Shown here: one piece after another, positions 15,702-24,629 of the stretch
How positions within the stretch are numbered: position 1 is the stretch's first letter
How the letters are laid out: each line of letters opens with the position of its first letter
Assembly (NCBI RefSeq): GCF_004745955.1
Contig: NZ_SRLD01000014.1
Location: 48,615-112,614, forward strand
Source of the DNA: Hymenobacter elongatus
GTDB taxonomy: Bacteria > Bacteroidota > Bacteroidia > Cytophagales > Hymenobacteraceae
Length of the DNA stretch: 64,000 bases
Direction of reading: 5' to 3'
Made by a program: the position numbers and the translations under genes
The notes under the pieces: generated by a model
What the model was told of the DNA's origin: nothing
The model's input: the letters and a program-made list of their open reading frames with translations, nothing else
The model's database searches: none

Positions 15702-17672
15702 GTGAAGCTTTCCGTCGTTATTGTCAATTACAACGTCTGCTATTTTCTGGAGCAGGCTCTGTTGTCGGTGCGGCGGGCAGTGGAAAAGCTGGGGGCTCCG
15801 GCCGAAGTATTTGTCGTCGACAATAACTCCGTCGATGGTTCGGTGGCGATGGTACGGGCCCGCTTTCCGGAAGTGATTCTCATTGAGAACAAGGATAATC
15901 CGGGTTTCAGTAAGGCCAACAACCAGGCTATGCGCCGGGCACAGGGCCAATACGTGCTGCTGCTCAACCCCGACACCGTGGTGGAGGAAGATACCTTTCG
16001 GGCCTGCTGCGACTTTATGGACGCGCACCCCGATGGCGGCGGCCTGGGCGTAAAAATGCTGGATGGCCAGGGCAAGTTTCTGCCCGAGAGTAAGCGCGGC
16101 CTGCCCACGCCCACCGTGGCTTTTTATAAGATTTTTGGCCTGGCCAGCTTGTTCCCGAAGTCACGCACCTTTGGGCGCTACCACCTGGGGTTTTTGGACA
16201 AAGACCAACCCCACGAAATAGCCGTGCTAAGCGGCGCCTTTATGCTGATGCGCCAACGGGCGCTCGACCAGGTGGGCCTGCTCGACGAAGACTACTTTAT
16301 GTACGGCGAGGATATCGACCTCTCGTACCGCCTGACGCAGGGTGGCTGGAAGAATTACTATTTCCCCGGCACCCGCATCATTCATTATAAGGGCGAAAGC
16401 ACGAAGCGCACCAGCGTCAACTACGTGTTCGTGTTCTACCGGGCCATGGTGATTTTTGCCCGCAAGCACTTTGCCCCGCAGCGCGCCGGCACGTTTTCCC
16501 TGCTCATCAACTTGGCTATCTGGCTGCGGGCGGGCGTGGCGGTGGGGCAGCGGCTGGTGGCGCAGGCGGCCCCCGTGCTGCTCGATGCCGGCCTGCTCTA
16601 CGGCGGCATGTACTTTCTGAAAACCTACTGGGAGCAGAACCACAAGTACGTGCGCACCGACTACCCGGCCGCCTTTATGCTGGTGGCTGTGCCGGCCTAC
16701 ATCGTGGTCTGGCTGACGTCGGCTTACTTCAGCGGGGCCTACGACCGGCCCACCAAAACCGCGCGTATCGTGCGGGGTATTTTCCTGGGCACGGTCCTGA
16801 TTTCGGCTATTTCTAATTTTCTGGATGCCTACCGCTTTTCCAAGGCGCTCATTATTCTGGGCGGGGCCTGGAGCATGGCGGCGATGGTGGGGCGGCGGCT
16901 GGCGTTTCATTTCTGGCGCTACCGCGACCTGCGCCTCAGCGAGCGGCGACAGAAGAACGTGGCCATCGTGGGCTCGGCTACCGAAAGCCACCGGGTGCGC
17001 CGGCTGCTGGAAACGGCGGCGGTGCAGGCCCGCATTATCGGCTACGTGAGCCCCACGGAAACAACAAGCAGCTCCGGCAACGACGATTTGCTGGGCGAGG
17101 TGCGCCAGCTCGAAGATATCATCCGGATATATGCCCTGGATGAGCTGATTTTCTGCGGTAAAGACTTGTCAGCCAGTCAGATTATTGCCTTGATGGTAGC
17201 CTTGCCTCAGCAGCCGCCGGTAGCCTATAAAATCCTGCCCGAGGACAGTGAATACATTATCGGCAGCTCCTCAAAAGACGCTCCCGGCGACTATTATGCC
17301 CTCGATATTGCCCTGAACCTGTTTCGGCCCCAGGAGAGCCGCAACAAGCGGGTGCTCGACGTGCTGCTGAGCCTGCTGCTGCTACTGGGCGCGCCATTGC
17401 TTATCTGGGTGGAAAAGGAAAAGGTCGGCTTCCTGCGCAACTGTCTGCGCGTGCTCATGGGCTCCTGCACGTGGGTGGGCCTGCGCTACGCCGCGCCGCC
17501 GCGCCGCACGGCGCGGCCTATTCTCTCGCCCGCCGATGCCGTACCGGCCGCCACCGCGCTGTCGGAGGCCACGCGCCGCCGCCTCGAGCTGCTCTACGCC
17601 AAGGATTATGAGCCTTCGATGGACTTGAGCGTAGTGTTGCGCTGCCTGCGCGAGCTGGGCCGCCAGGCGTAG
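15702..17672 (+). CDS. GT2 glycosyltransferase fused to a degenerate sugar-phosphate transferase-like membrane domain
   Basis: About 656 residues with GTG start (VKLSVVIVNYN). Residues 1-250 are a GT-A domain: VVIVNYN, the nucleotide-binding VVDNNSVDGS, the metal-binding region LLNPDTVVEE, and the acceptor/base region GLLDEDYFMYGEDIDLSYR. Four or five membrane helices follow (GLLYGGMYFLKTYW, AFMLVAVPAYIVVWL, IFLGTVLISAISNFL). A Rossmann-like domain comes next (KNVAIVGSATESHRVRRLL...DELIFCGKD), as in the N-terminal part of WcaJ-type enzymes. The end (KRVLDVLLSLLLLLGAPLLIW, then VLMGSCTWVGLRY) looks like the first and last pieces of the bacterial phosphoglycosyltransferase domain with the catalytic middle missing. 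Likely role: surface polysaccharide synthesis at the inner membrane. Confidence 0.85.
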   Translation: MKLSVVIVNYNVCYFLEQALLSVRRAVEKLGAPAEVFVVDNNSVDGSVAMVRARFPEVILIENKDNPGFSKANNQAMRRAQGQYVLLLNPDTVVEEDTFRACCDFMDAHPDGGGLGVKMLDGQGKFLPESKRGLPTPTVAFYKIFGLASLFPKSRTFGRYHLGFLDKDQPHEIAVLSGAFMLMRQRALDQVGLLDEDYFMYGEDIDLSYRLTQGGWKNYYFPGTRIIHYKGESTKRTSVNYVFVFYRAMVIFARKHFAPQRAGTFSLLINLAIWLRAGVAVGQRLVAQAAPVLLDAGLLYGGMYFLKTYWEQNHKYVRTDYPAAFMLVAVPAYIVVWLTSAYFSGAYDRPTKTARIVRGIFLGTVLISAISNFLDAYRFSKALIILGGAWSMAAMVGRRLAFHFWRYRDLRLSERRQKNVAIVGSATESHRVRRLLETAAVQARIIGYVSPTETTSSSGNDDLLGEVRQLEDIIRIYALDELIFCGKDLSASQIIALMVALPQQPPVAYKILPEDSEYIIGSSSKDAPGDYYALDIALNLFRPQESRNKRVLDVLLSLLLLLGAPLLIWVEKEKVGFLRNCLRVLMGSCTWVGLRYAAPPRRTARPILSPADAVPAATALSEATRRRLELLYAKDYEPSMDLSVVLRCLRELGRQA

Positions 17673-17726
17673 GGCTGCACCTGGGAGGGGCGGGCTGTTG
17701 CGCCGGGAAGTCAGACGGTAAATCCA

Positions 17727-17734
17727 TACTTTTG
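17727..17734 (+). promoter_or_regulatory. -7 box TACTTTTG for the aminotransferase
   Basis: An exact TAnnTTTG match 31 bp before the ATG at 17766, in the gap after the glycosyltransferase. It shows that the aminotransferase has its own promoter. Confidence 0.55.
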
Positions 17735-17765
17735 CTCCTCCCCACCCATCCCAACCCGCTTCTTT

Positions 17766-18989
17766 ATGGCCGAGTCTGCCGCCACGCTTGCTTCTTCCGT
17801 CTTGTCCGACCGTATCAGCGCTCTGCAGGAATCCCAAACGATTGCCATGGCCAAAAAAGCCCGCGAGCTAATGGCGCAGGGCATCGACGTGATTAACCTG
17901 AGTTTCGGCGAGCCGGATTTTCAAACTCCGGAATACATCCGCGACGCGGCGAAGCAGGCACTGGATGAGGGCTACACGAAGTACACGCCCGTGCCCGGCT
18001 ACCTCGATTTGCGCCAGGCTATAGCCGATAAGCTGCAGCGCGAAAACCAACTCGACTACAAAGCCGAGAACATTGTGGTAAGCACCGGGGCCAAGCAGGC
18101 GTTGGCCAACGCGGTAATGAGCTTAGTCAATCCCGGCGACGAGGTTATCGTATTTGCGCCGTACTGGGTGAGTTACGAAGAAATGGTGCGTTTGGCCGAA
18201 GGCGTTTCCGTGACGCTGCTCGGCACGCTGGAAAACGACTATAAAGTGACGGCCACGCAGCTGGAAGCTGCCATTACGCCGCGCACCAAGCTTATTATGT
18301 ACTCTTCGCCCTGCAACCCAACTGGCTCGGTATTCACGCGGCCCGAGCTAAGTGCCCTGGCCGAAGTGGTAGCCCGCCACCCCCAGGTGCACGTGCTGGC
18401 CGATGAGATTTATGAGTACATCAACTTCGTGGGTGAGCATGTCAGCCTGGCGCAGTTCGACGCCATCAAGGACCGCGTCATTACCATCAATGGCTTTTCG
18501 AAGGGCTACGCCATGACGGGCTGGCGCGTGGGCTATCTGGCCGCAACCCGCGAAATTGCGGCGGCCTGCGAGAAAATGCAGAGCCAGATTACTTCCGGCA
18601 CCTGCTCGGTGGCCCAGCGCGCCGCCCTGGCCGCGCTGCAGGGAGGCCGTTCGTCAGCCGATACGATGGTGGCCGCCTACCGCCGCCGCCGGGATATGGT
18701 GCTGGAACAGGTAGCGGAAATTCCGGGCTTCAAAACGCCGACGCCCAGCGGCGCTTTTTACATTTTTCCTGACGTCAGCGCCTATTTCGGGCAGACCGCG
18801 CCAAACGGCGTCGTCATCACTACTGCTTCCGATCTGGCGCTGTTCCTGCTCAACGATGCTCATGTAGCGGCTGTCACGGGCGAGGCGTTTGGCGCGCCTA
18901 ACTGCATGCGTTTCAGCACTGCCGCCTCCGATGAGCGGCTGCACGAAGCGTTTGTGCGCATCAAGGCGAGTCTGGCTAAGCTGGTATAA
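17766..18989 (+). CDS. Aspartate aminotransferase-type class I/II PLP enzyme
   Basis: 407 residues. Fold-type I PLP landmarks: SFGEPDFQTP near residue 46, STGAKQAL (106-113), the NPTG block (N184), the aspartate that binds the pyridinium nitrogen (ADEIY, D213), the Schiff-base lysine K246 in GFSKGYAMTGWRVGY, and a C-terminal region with NCMRFSTAAS that carries the carboxylate-binding arginine. It fits the Ib subgroup of aspartate aminotransferases found in many bacteria, transferring the amino group between aspartate/glutamate and 2-oxo acids in the cytoplasm. It has its own promoter and ends before a strong terminator at 19084. Confidence 0.92.
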   Translation: MAESAATLASSVLSDRISALQESQTIAMAKKARELMAQGIDVINLSFGEPDFQTPEYIRDAAKQALDEGYTKYTPVPGYLDLRQAIADKLQRENQLDYKAENIVVSTGAKQALANAVMSLVNPGDEVIVFAPYWVSYEEMVRLAEGVSVTLLGTLENDYKVTATQLEAAITPRTKLIMYSSPCNPTGSVFTRPELSALAEVVARHPQVHVLADEIYEYINFVGEHVSLAQFDAIKDRVITINGFSKGYAMTGWRVGYLAATREIAAACEKMQSQITSGTCSVAQRAALAALQGGRSSADTMVAAYRRRRDMVLEQVAEIPGFKTPTPSGAFYIFPDVSAYFGQTAPNGVVITTASDLALFLLNDAHVAAVTGEAFGAPNCMRFSTAASDERLHEAFVRIKASLAKLV

Positions 18990-19083
18990 TTTCGCTCGTG
19001 CGGAACTCTCACCCTGAGCATTCCGCGCATGAAGCGGCAACGAAGCATCCTCGTCACTTTAGTGACAAGCTTACTGCAGCATG

Positions 19084-19121
19084 AAAACCCCCTTTACCGT
19101 CTGCGCGGTAAAGGGGGTTTT
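19084..19121 (+). terminator. Terminator after the aminotransferase
   Basis: A perfect 16-bp stem (AAAACCCCCTTTACCG and its complement) with a short loop ends in TTTT. It is symmetric enough to act in both directions. Confidence 0.8.
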
Positions 19122-19128
19122 GTATTCA

Positions 19129-19267
19129 GAGCCCATTCGAATAGGCCGTCCTGCTGAGCGCAGTCGAAGCATCTCTACTGCTTCGTTGCAATGCCAATTG
19201 AGTAGCACTGCGGTAGCGATGCTTCGACTGCGCTCAGCAGGACGTTCATTAAGAGCCTATTCGGATA
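19129..19267. repeat. Intergenic inverted repeat, copy c, with flanking 17-bp unit
   Basis: The core is 19147-19244, with arms beginning CGTCCTGCTGAGCGCAGTCG and the complement ending at 19244. The two arms differ only at a few positions. Each arm can fold on itself through TGCT/AGCA. Outside the core, the related units GAGCCCATTCGAATAGG (19129) and GAGCCTATTCGGATAG (19252) flank both sides. The same unit occurs again beside the copy at 39.6 kb. Confidence 0.75.
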
Positions 19268-19377
19268 GCAACTTATGGGTAGGACAGCAAGGCCGTTCGC
19301 AGGCTAAGGATGACAGATAGAAAAATGCCTCTCTCATACCAGAGCGCCATCATGCTGCCCATCCCGCTGCGCCTGTT

Positions 19378-19385
19378 TACCTTTG
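19378..19385 (+). promoter_or_regulatory. -7 box TACCTTTG for the heptose kinase gene
   Basis: An exact TAnnTTTG match, 24 bp before the ATG at 19409. It excludes the longer upstream open frame as the real start. Confidence 0.6.
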
Positions 19386-19408
19386 CCGCTTCTCTTCGAA
19401 ACGCTCTG

Positions 19409-20428
19409 ATGCCGACTGTCGCTTCCTTTACTACGCTTCCCGCCGTCTTTAATGCCTTCAACCATCTGACTGTGCTCATCGTGGGCGACGTGATGATGGA
19501 TGCTTACGTGTGGGGCAAAGTGGGCCGTATTTCGCCCGAAGCCCCGGTGCCGGTCGTGAATGTGAGCCGCACGGAACAGCGCCTGGGCGGGGCCGCCAAC
19601 GTGGCCCTGAATGTGCAGGCCCTGGGAGCCACGCCGCTGCTGTGCGCCGTAATCGGGGAAGATGCCGGCGGCGACCAACTGCTGGAGCTGCTCCGCGACA
19701 AGGTGTTGTCGGCGGAGGGCATCGTGCGCAGCTCGCACCGTCCTACCACAGTCAAGCAGCGCATTCTGGCCGCTGGGCAGCACCTGCTGCGCATCGACTC
19801 GGAGGTTGAAACCGACCTCAACACTCACGAAGCCGCGCTATTGCGGGCCCGCTACGAAGCCCTCATCGGCCGGGCCGACGTCGTTATCTTCGAAGACTAT
19901 GATAAAGGCGTGCTCAACGCCGACAGCATTGCCCACTTTATTGCTTTGGCCCGGCAGCGTGGCATTCCTACCGTCGTCGACCCCAAGAAGAAGAACTTTC
20001 TGGCCTACCAGCACTGCACGCTGTTCAAACCCAACTTGAAGGAGCTACGCGAAGGCCTCAAGCTGGAATTTGGTGACACCGATGCTGACCGGCCGCACTT
20101 TGAAGCCGCCGTGGAGCGTTTGCGCGAATTGCTGATGCCCGAAATTGTGCTGGTCACGCTCTCGGAGCGGGGCGTCTTTACCGAATCGGCTGCCAGTGGC
20201 CGCAGCTATATTCCGGCCCACCTGCGCATGATTTCCGACGTGTCGGGTGCCGGCGACACGGTTATCAGCATTGCTGCGCTGTGCGTGGCTTTGGGTCTGG
20301 CGCCGCCGGTATTGGCCGCGCTGGCCAACCTGGGTGGCGGGCTGGTATGTGAGCAGGTGGGTGTGGTGCCCATCGAGAAACAGCTGCTACTGGCCGAAGC
20401 CCAGGACGCGGCACTGCTAGTGCACTAA
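19409..20428 (+). CDS. rfaE1: D-glycero-beta-D-manno-heptose-7-phosphate kinase (RfaE1/HldA type, PfkB family)
   Basis: 339 residues from the ATG at 19409. Ribokinase-fold marks: LIVGDVMMDAYVWGKVGRISPEAPVPV at the start, the substrate loop GGAANVALNVQALG, VVDPKKKNF and LFKPNLKE in the middle, and the catalytic-base/anion-hole motif SDVSGAGDTV near residue 280. The RISPEAPVPV and PK-KNF signatures point to the heptose-7-phosphate kinase subgroup rather than a sugar kinase in general. It stops before the cytidylyltransferase domain found in fused HldE, so it is the single-domain kinase. It makes heptose-1,7-bisphosphate for ADP-heptose and LPS core. A terminator follows. Confidence 0.9.
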   Translation: MPTVASFTTLPAVFNAFNHLTVLIVGDVMMDAYVWGKVGRISPEAPVPVVNVSRTEQRLGGAANVALNVQALGATPLLCAVIGEDAGGDQLLELLRDKVLSAEGIVRSSHRPTTVKQRILAAGQHLLRIDSEVETDLNTHEAALLRARYEALIGRADVVIFEDYDKGVLNADSIAHFIALARQRGIPTVVDPKKKNFLAYQHCTLFKPNLKELREGLKLEFGDTDADRPHFEAAVERLRELLMPEIVLVTLSERGVFTESAASGRSYIPAHLRMISDVSGAGDTVISIAALCVALGLAPPVLAALANLGGGLVCEQVGVVPIEKQLLLAEAQDAALLVH

Positions 20429-20508
20429 GCCACCATGTAGCACAAAATACTCGCGTGGTGAGCGAATTGGGGCCATATATTATCTGAGATGTGCCGGTTT
20501 TCACAACT

Positions 20509-20544
20509 AAAAAGCCCTTTCCTACACCAGTAGAAAAGGGCTTT
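20509..20544. terminator. Terminator between rfaE1 and hemE
   Basis: A hairpin with AAAAGCCCTTT opposed to AAAGGGCTTTT (slightly imperfect inner pairs) has T and A runs at its ends. It can serve both convergent genes. Confidence 0.75.
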
Positions 20545-20632
20545 TGTTGTAAGGCGAAATTCCACTTTATGAGTCGTCAGACGACAACAACCGCACGGGC
20601 GGCGCGGATGCCCCACGAAGTGAAACTGCGCG

Positions 20633-21682
20633 TTATAGGTTGCCCTCGCGGGCCAGCGTGCTGAACTCTTTCACCGTATTCACGAACACGCGCACGTTAT
20701 CCGGGTTGGTGTCGGGATATACGCCGTGGCCGAGGTTGGCAATGTGGCGGTGGGGGCCGAAGCGACGCAGCATCTCAATGGTAGACTTTTGTACCTGCTC
20801 CCGTGTGCCGTACAAGGCGCAGGGGTCCAGGTTGCCCTGCAAGGTTTTGTCGTTGCCAATAGCCGCCCGCACCGACCGGGGGTCTTCGTTCCAGTCGAGC
20901 CCGATGGTGCGGCAGTTGAAGCGCGAAAAATCGGAAATGGCAAACCAGGCTCCTTTGGCGAATACCGTGACCGGCACTCCGGCGGGCATAGCGTCGCAGA
21001 TGGCGGCAATGTAGCGGGCCGAGAATTCGTGGTAGTGGTCGGGGGGCAGAATACCGGCCCAGGAGTCGAACACCTGCACCAGATTGGCCCCAGCTTCTAC
21101 CTGCGCCCGGAGGTAGGCGATGGTCGTGCGCGTGATTTTGTCCAGCAGCTCGTGGGCCAGCTCGGGGTTAGTGTACAGCATGCGGCGGGCTTTGGAGAAG
21201 GTTTTGGAGCCGTGCCCTTCCACCATATACGCCAGAATAGTCCAGGGAGCACCAGCAAACCCGATGAGAGGCACGCGCCCGTTCAGGGCCCGCTTGGTCA
21301 CCCGGATGGCTTCCAGCACGTAGCCCAGATGCTCCTCGGGGTCGGCCACGCGCATCCGCTGCACATCCTGCGCCGACTTAATGGTTTCGGGAAACATCGG
21401 GCCGCGGGCCTCTATCATTTCGTAGGTCAGGCCCATTGCTTCGGGCACCACCAGAATATCGGAAAAGATAATAGCGGCGTCTACATCCAGGGCATCGACG
21501 GGCTGAATAGTGACCTCCGCTGCCAGCTCGGGCGTTTCCACCAATTCCTTAAACCCGCTCAACCGGCCACGAAGGGCCCGGTATTCGGGCAGAATACGGC
21601 CCGCCTGGCGCATGAGCCAGACAGGAGTACGTTCGGTTTCTTCGCCACGGGCGGCACGGAGCAGGAGGTCGTTCTTCAGCAT
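20633..21682 (-). CDS. hemE: Uroporphyrinogen decarboxylase
   Basis: 349 residues from the ATG at 21680-21682. Family signatures: [16 protein letters not shown] (start region with the phosphate/propionate-binding arginine), [13 protein letters not shown] with the catalytic aspartate, [29 protein letters not shown], and the C-terminal [15 protein letters not shown] with the conserved histidine. It removes four acetate carboxyls from uroporphyrinogen III to give coproporphyrinogen III in cytoplasmic heme synthesis. No other heme genes are adjacent. The few upstream codons in frame (to 21697) are not needed. Confidence 0.97.
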   Translation of the reverse strand: MLKNDLLLRAARGEETERTPVWLMRQAGRILPEYRALRGRLSGFKELVETPELAAEVTIQPVDALDVDAAIIFSDILVVPEAMGLTYEMIEARGPMFPETIKSAQDVQRMRVADPEEHLGYVLEAIRVTKRALNGRVPLIGFAGAPWTILAYMVEGHGSKTFSKARRMLYTNPELAHELLDKITRTTIAYLRAQVEAGANLVQVFDSWAGILPPDHYHEFSARYIAAICDAMPAGVPVTVFAKGAWFAISDFSRFNCRTIGLDWNEDPRSVRAAIGNDKTLQGNLDPCALYGTREQVQKSTIEMLRRFGPHRHIANLGHGVYPDTNPDNVRVFVNTVKEFSTLAREGNL

Positions 21683-21820
21683 AAAAAAAGGGCGCAATAG
21701 CCGTAAATCGGGCGCAAGTTACGGTCTGCCGGGCAGCAATGCTTGGGGGAAGTACGGGCGTAAGGTTTACTTGTTGAAAGTAAGCTGTTTAATGGAGTGG
21801 TATATGGCTGGAGCAACGTT

Positions 21821-21910
21821 GTTCCGGCTGTCATCCTGAACGATGCGCTGCGGAGTAAAAGACCTTCCCCGCCACTTCATGCGCGGAATGTTCAGGATGA
21901 CAGCCGGAAC
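21821..21910. repeat. Intergenic inverted repeat, copy d
   Basis: Perfect 20-bp terminal arms (GTTCCGGCTGTCATCCTGAA at 21821-21840 and its complement at 21891-21910) enclose 50 bp containing AAAGACCTTCC. It belongs to the same family as the other intergenic repeats through GTCATCCTGA. Its inner part has decayed. Confidence 0.75.
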
Positions 21911-21925
21911 ACGACTACATCTCTG

Positions 21926-22978
21926 CTAACCATTCGTCTGCTTGTAGTGTACTGTGGGCTGGCTGCGCAGTTGGTCGGCGGCCCATTCCGGCGTGATATC
22001 GCGCTGCGGATTGGCCAGCATCTCATAGCCCACCATAAACTTGCGCACCGTGGCCGAGCGTAGCAGCGGCGGGTAGAAGTGCATGTGCAGGTGCCAGCTT
22101 TCGTGCTGCTGCCCATCGGTGGGGCGCTGGTGCAGGCCGGCTGAGTAGGGAAAGGAAATCTGAAACAGGTTGTCGTAGCGGATGGTAATGTCGCGCAGGG
22201 CCTCGGCGAAGCTGGACTTCTCGGCCTCGCTCAGCTGCTCAATGGACGTGACATGGCGGCGGGGGAGGAGCATGGTTTCAAAAGGCCATATTGCCCAGTA
22301 CGGCACCAGCGTCACAAAATGCTCGTTCTGGTACACCAGCCGGGTTTGCTCCTTAAGCTCCAGCTCCAGATAATCGACCAGTAGGCTACGGCTGTGCTCC
22401 TGAAAGTAAGCGGCCTGCTGCACGGTTTCCTTGGCCGGGTCGGCGGGCACGGTGCGCTGCGCCCAGATCTGGCCGTGCGGATGCGGGTTGGAGCATCCCA
22501 TCATAAAGCCTTTGTTCTCAAAGATCTGCACGTAGTTGATGTCCGGCCGCGCGCCCAGTTCCTGGTATTGCGCCACCCACACCTCCACCACCTGGCGGAT
22601 AGACGCCACGTCCATTTCGGGTAGTGTGAGGTCGTGGCGGGGTGAAAAGCACAACACCCGGGCCACGCCCGACTCCGCTTCGGCCCGCAGCAGCCCGCCT
22701 ACATTCACGCTGCCCGATGGCACATCGGCCTGGAGCGCGGCAAAATCGTTGTCGAATACGAACGTGCTGTCGTAGCTCGGGTTGGTGGCCCCGTTGGCGC
22801 GGGTGTTGCCGGGGCAGAGGTAGCACGTAGGGTCGTATGCGGGGCGGGTTTCGGCCTCCGGAGCTTCCTGCTGGCCTTGCCATGGCCGCTTCGAGCGGTG
22901 CGGCGACACCAATATCCATTCTCCGGTCAGCGGATTGTAGCGGCGGTGGGAGTGCTCAGTGGTATCGAAAGCAGCCAT
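21926..22978 (-). CDS. galT: Galactose-1-phosphate uridylyltransferase
   Basis: 350 residues from the ATG at 22976-22978. HIT-superfamily landmarks: [25 protein letters not shown] near the N-terminus, the zinc-binding [12 protein letters not shown], the FDNDFAAL strand, the catalytic [13 protein letters not shown] (HPH, the second His carries the uridylyl group), and the C-terminal [15 protein letters not shown]. It exchanges UMP between UDP-glucose and galactose-1-phosphate in the Leloir pathway. galK and galE are not beside it. It is monocistronic, downstream of marC on the same strand with a 213-bp gap. Confidence 0.95.
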   Translation of the reverse strand: MAAFDTTEHSHRRYNPLTGEWILVSPHRSKRPWQGQQEAPEAETRPAYDPTCYLCPGNTRANGATNPSYDSTFVFDNDFAALQADVPSGSVNVGGLLRAEAESGVARVLCFSPRHDLTLPEMDVASIRQVVEVWVAQYQELGARPDINYVQIFENKGFMMGCSNPHPHGQIWAQRTVPADPAKETVQQAAYFQEHSRSLLVDYLELELKEQTRLVYQNEHFVTLVPYWAIWPFETMLLPRRHVTSIEQLSEAEKSSFAEALRDITIRYDNLFQISFPYSAGLHQRPTDGQQHESWHLHMHFYPPLLRSATVRKFMVGYEMLANPQRDITPEWAADQLRSQPTVHYKQTNG

Positions 22979-23191
22979 AGCAAAGCGAATCAAGGAAGTA
23001 GAACTACCGCAAGACGAGCGGCCCACTGCTACTACGGCCCACGCCCGCCCGAAGCCGAACCGCCCCGAGGTAGCGGGTGTCGGAGGCCATAGGATGTAAC
23101 TTCCTTAGAACGTGTTTGGGAGTTTGATTCTCGTGTCCTGCCAGATCAGGCAGCATGGAATCGACCTTTTTGAAAAATCCCAAACCCACTC

Positions 23192-23809
23192 TTATTCCTG
23201 AAACAACGCCTTGATGGCCGTTGCCAGGAAGTTGACGCCGATGGCCAGGGTGAGAAAACCCATAATGCGGGCCAGGGCGGCCATGCCGGGCCGGCCCAGA
23301 AACCGCGTCAGCCGCAACGACGACATCAGGATGATGTAGCTGGCCAGAGCCACCAGCACGAAGCCAAACACAATCAGGCCCATATCGAGCACGGTGAGCT
23401 TCTTGGTAAATAAGCCGATGCACACGGCCATAGAGCCCGGCCCCGACAGCATCGGCATGGCCAGGGGCGTAAACGAAATGTCCTCCTTGTGCATACTCTC
23501 CTCCAGCGTAGCCGGCGATACTTTGTCGCGGTTGCCGCCCGGCGTGAGCAGGTCGAAGGCTGAGCGCATGAGCAGAATGCCCCCGGCAATGCGCAGGTGG
23601 TGAATATTGATGCCGAAGAAGTTCAGCACGTACTGCCCCGCGAAAAACGACACCGACAGAATGCCCACCATGTAGAGGCACGCCCGCAGCCCGATCTGGG
23701 CCCGGTGGCTGGGCGAGTCGTCCTCCGTCATGGTCAGGAACACGGGCATGGCCCCGAAGGGGTTCACAACGGAAAACAGGGTGGTGAAAGTTGCGAGCAG
23801 AATTTCCAT
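23192..23809 (-). CDS. MarC-family integral membrane protein
   Basis: 205 residues with six hydrophobic helices: LLATFTTLFSVVNPFGAMPVFL (the VNPFGA motif typical of MarC), CLYMVGILSVSFFAGQYVLNFFGI, IAGGILLMRSAFDLL, PLAMPMLSGPGSMAVCIGLF (internal repeat of the first motif), a pair of central helices, and IMGFLTLAIGVNFLATAI. MarC proteins were once linked to antibiotic resistance, but that link was not upheld; the transported substrate is unknown. It has a good promoter with TTG at 23865-23867 and TACCTTTA at 23839-23846, back to back with the purE promoter. Confidence 0.88.
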   Translation of the reverse strand: MEILLATFTTLFSVVNPFGAMPVFLTMTEDDSPSHRAQIGLRACLYMVGILSVSFFAGQYVLNFFGINIHHLRIAGGILLMRSAFDLLTPGGNRDKVSPATLEESMHKEDISFTPLAMPMLSGPGSMAVCIGLFTKKLTVLDMGLIVFGFVLVALASYIILMSSLRLTRFLGRPGMAALARIMGFLTLAIGVNFLATAIKALFQE

Positions 23810-23838
23810 GTACCGAAGCAGGGAAGTGAGGGGGCGGG

Positions 23839-23867
23839 TAAAGGTACGAGGGATTGAGTACCAGCAA
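23839..23867 (-). promoter_or_regulatory. Promoter of the marC-family gene (TTG-18-TACCTTTA)
   Basis: On the minus strand, TTG (23867-23865) and TACCTTTA (23846-23839, one mismatch to TAnnTTTG) are separated by 18 nt, an expected spacing. The leader is about 30 bp. Confidence 0.5.
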
Positions 23868-23881
23868 ACAGGTTAAAATGG

Positions 23882-23889
23882 TATGTTTG
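23882..23889 (+). promoter_or_regulatory. -7 box TATGTTTG for purE
   Basis: An exact TAnnTTTG match. It covers the ATG at 23883, so the true purE start must be downstream, at 23964. Confidence 0.5.
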
Positions 23890-23963
23890 GGGAGCCAACC
23901 GTGGCGCTATTGCCGCGTACAAGCGCACGGACGGCCTCGCCGTCTTTTTCTTTCCCGCCCCGC

Positions 23964-24515
23964 ATGACTACTGCTTCCCCCGCGACTTCGGCCGCCGATG
24001 ACTACCGCGACACGCCTCTGGTGGGCATCGTGATGGGTAGTCAGTCCGATCTGAAAATAATGTCGGCTGCCGCTGAGTTGCTGCGGCAGTTTGGCGTACC
24101 TCACGAAATCACGCTCGTGTCGCCCCACCGCACGCCCTACCGGCTGATTGAGTACGGCGAAACGGCCCGTAAGCGCGGTATGCGCGTCATAATTGCGGGT
24201 GGGGGCGGAGCGGCCCACTTGCCGGGCATGCTGGCCGCCTTCACCACGCTGCCCGTTATCGGGGTGCCGATCAACTCCTCCACCTCCATTCACGGCATCG
24301 ACTCGGTGCTGTCGATGCTGCAGATGCCCTCCGGCGTGCCGGTAGCTACCGTCGCTATCGATGGGGCCGCTAGTGCCGCCGTGCTGGCCACCCAAATGCT
24401 GGCGCTTAGTAATGCCCGGCTGGCCGATGTGTTGGAAAAGCATCGTACCTCCCTTAAGGACAAAGTGATGCGTACCATTGAAGAGCTCCGTAAAGGCGGT
24501 TTCAGCGACGAATAA
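23964..24515 (+). CDS. purE: N5-carboxyaminoimidazole ribonucleotide mutase
   Basis: 183 residues from the ATG at 23964. The class I PurE signatures are all present: GIVMGSQSDLKIMSAAAELL (substrate phosphate and carboxylate site), VSPHRTPYRLIEY with the catalytic histidine, IIAGGGGAAHLPGMLAAFTTLPVIGVP, and SMLQMPSGVPVATVAIDGAASAAVLATQML. It moves the carboxyl group of N5-CAIR to C4 in purine synthesis. purK is not adjacent. The longer frame from 23883 overlaps the -7 box and is rejected. Confidence 0.96.
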   Translation: MTTASPATSAADDYRDTPLVGIVMGSQSDLKIMSAAAELLRQFGVPHEITLVSPHRTPYRLIEYGETARKRGMRVIIAGGGGAAHLPGMLAAFTTLPVIGVPINSSTSIHGIDSVLSMLQMPSGVPVATVAIDGAASAAVLATQMLALSNARLADVLEKHRTSLKDKVMRTIEELRKGGFSDE

Positions 24516-24629
24516 GAGGGAGTCAGTAGCTGTTTTGTCGTGAAATGACGTTTAATGCGTATCAAACGTCATTGTATGCAGCTTTCCCCTTTCGACGCCT
24601 CCCATTTCACCACCTCATCTCGCCTGTAA

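Larger units (their letters stand above)
18990..19408. other. 419-bp gap: half repeat, terminator, full repeat copy, hldE promoter
   Basis: From left to right: a decayed half repeat (CACCCTGAGC...CGAAGCATCC, about 19010-19050), the terminator at 19084, the inverted repeat at 19129-19267, and the -7 box at 19378. The open frame beginning at 19310 is part of this leader and not coding. Confidence 0.6.

Noticed and set aside
23100..23190. Inverted repeat GTTTGGGA / TCCCAAAC after the marC gene
   Set aside because: The arms are only 8 bp and about 60 nt apart, which is not convincing as a terminator or repeat element.
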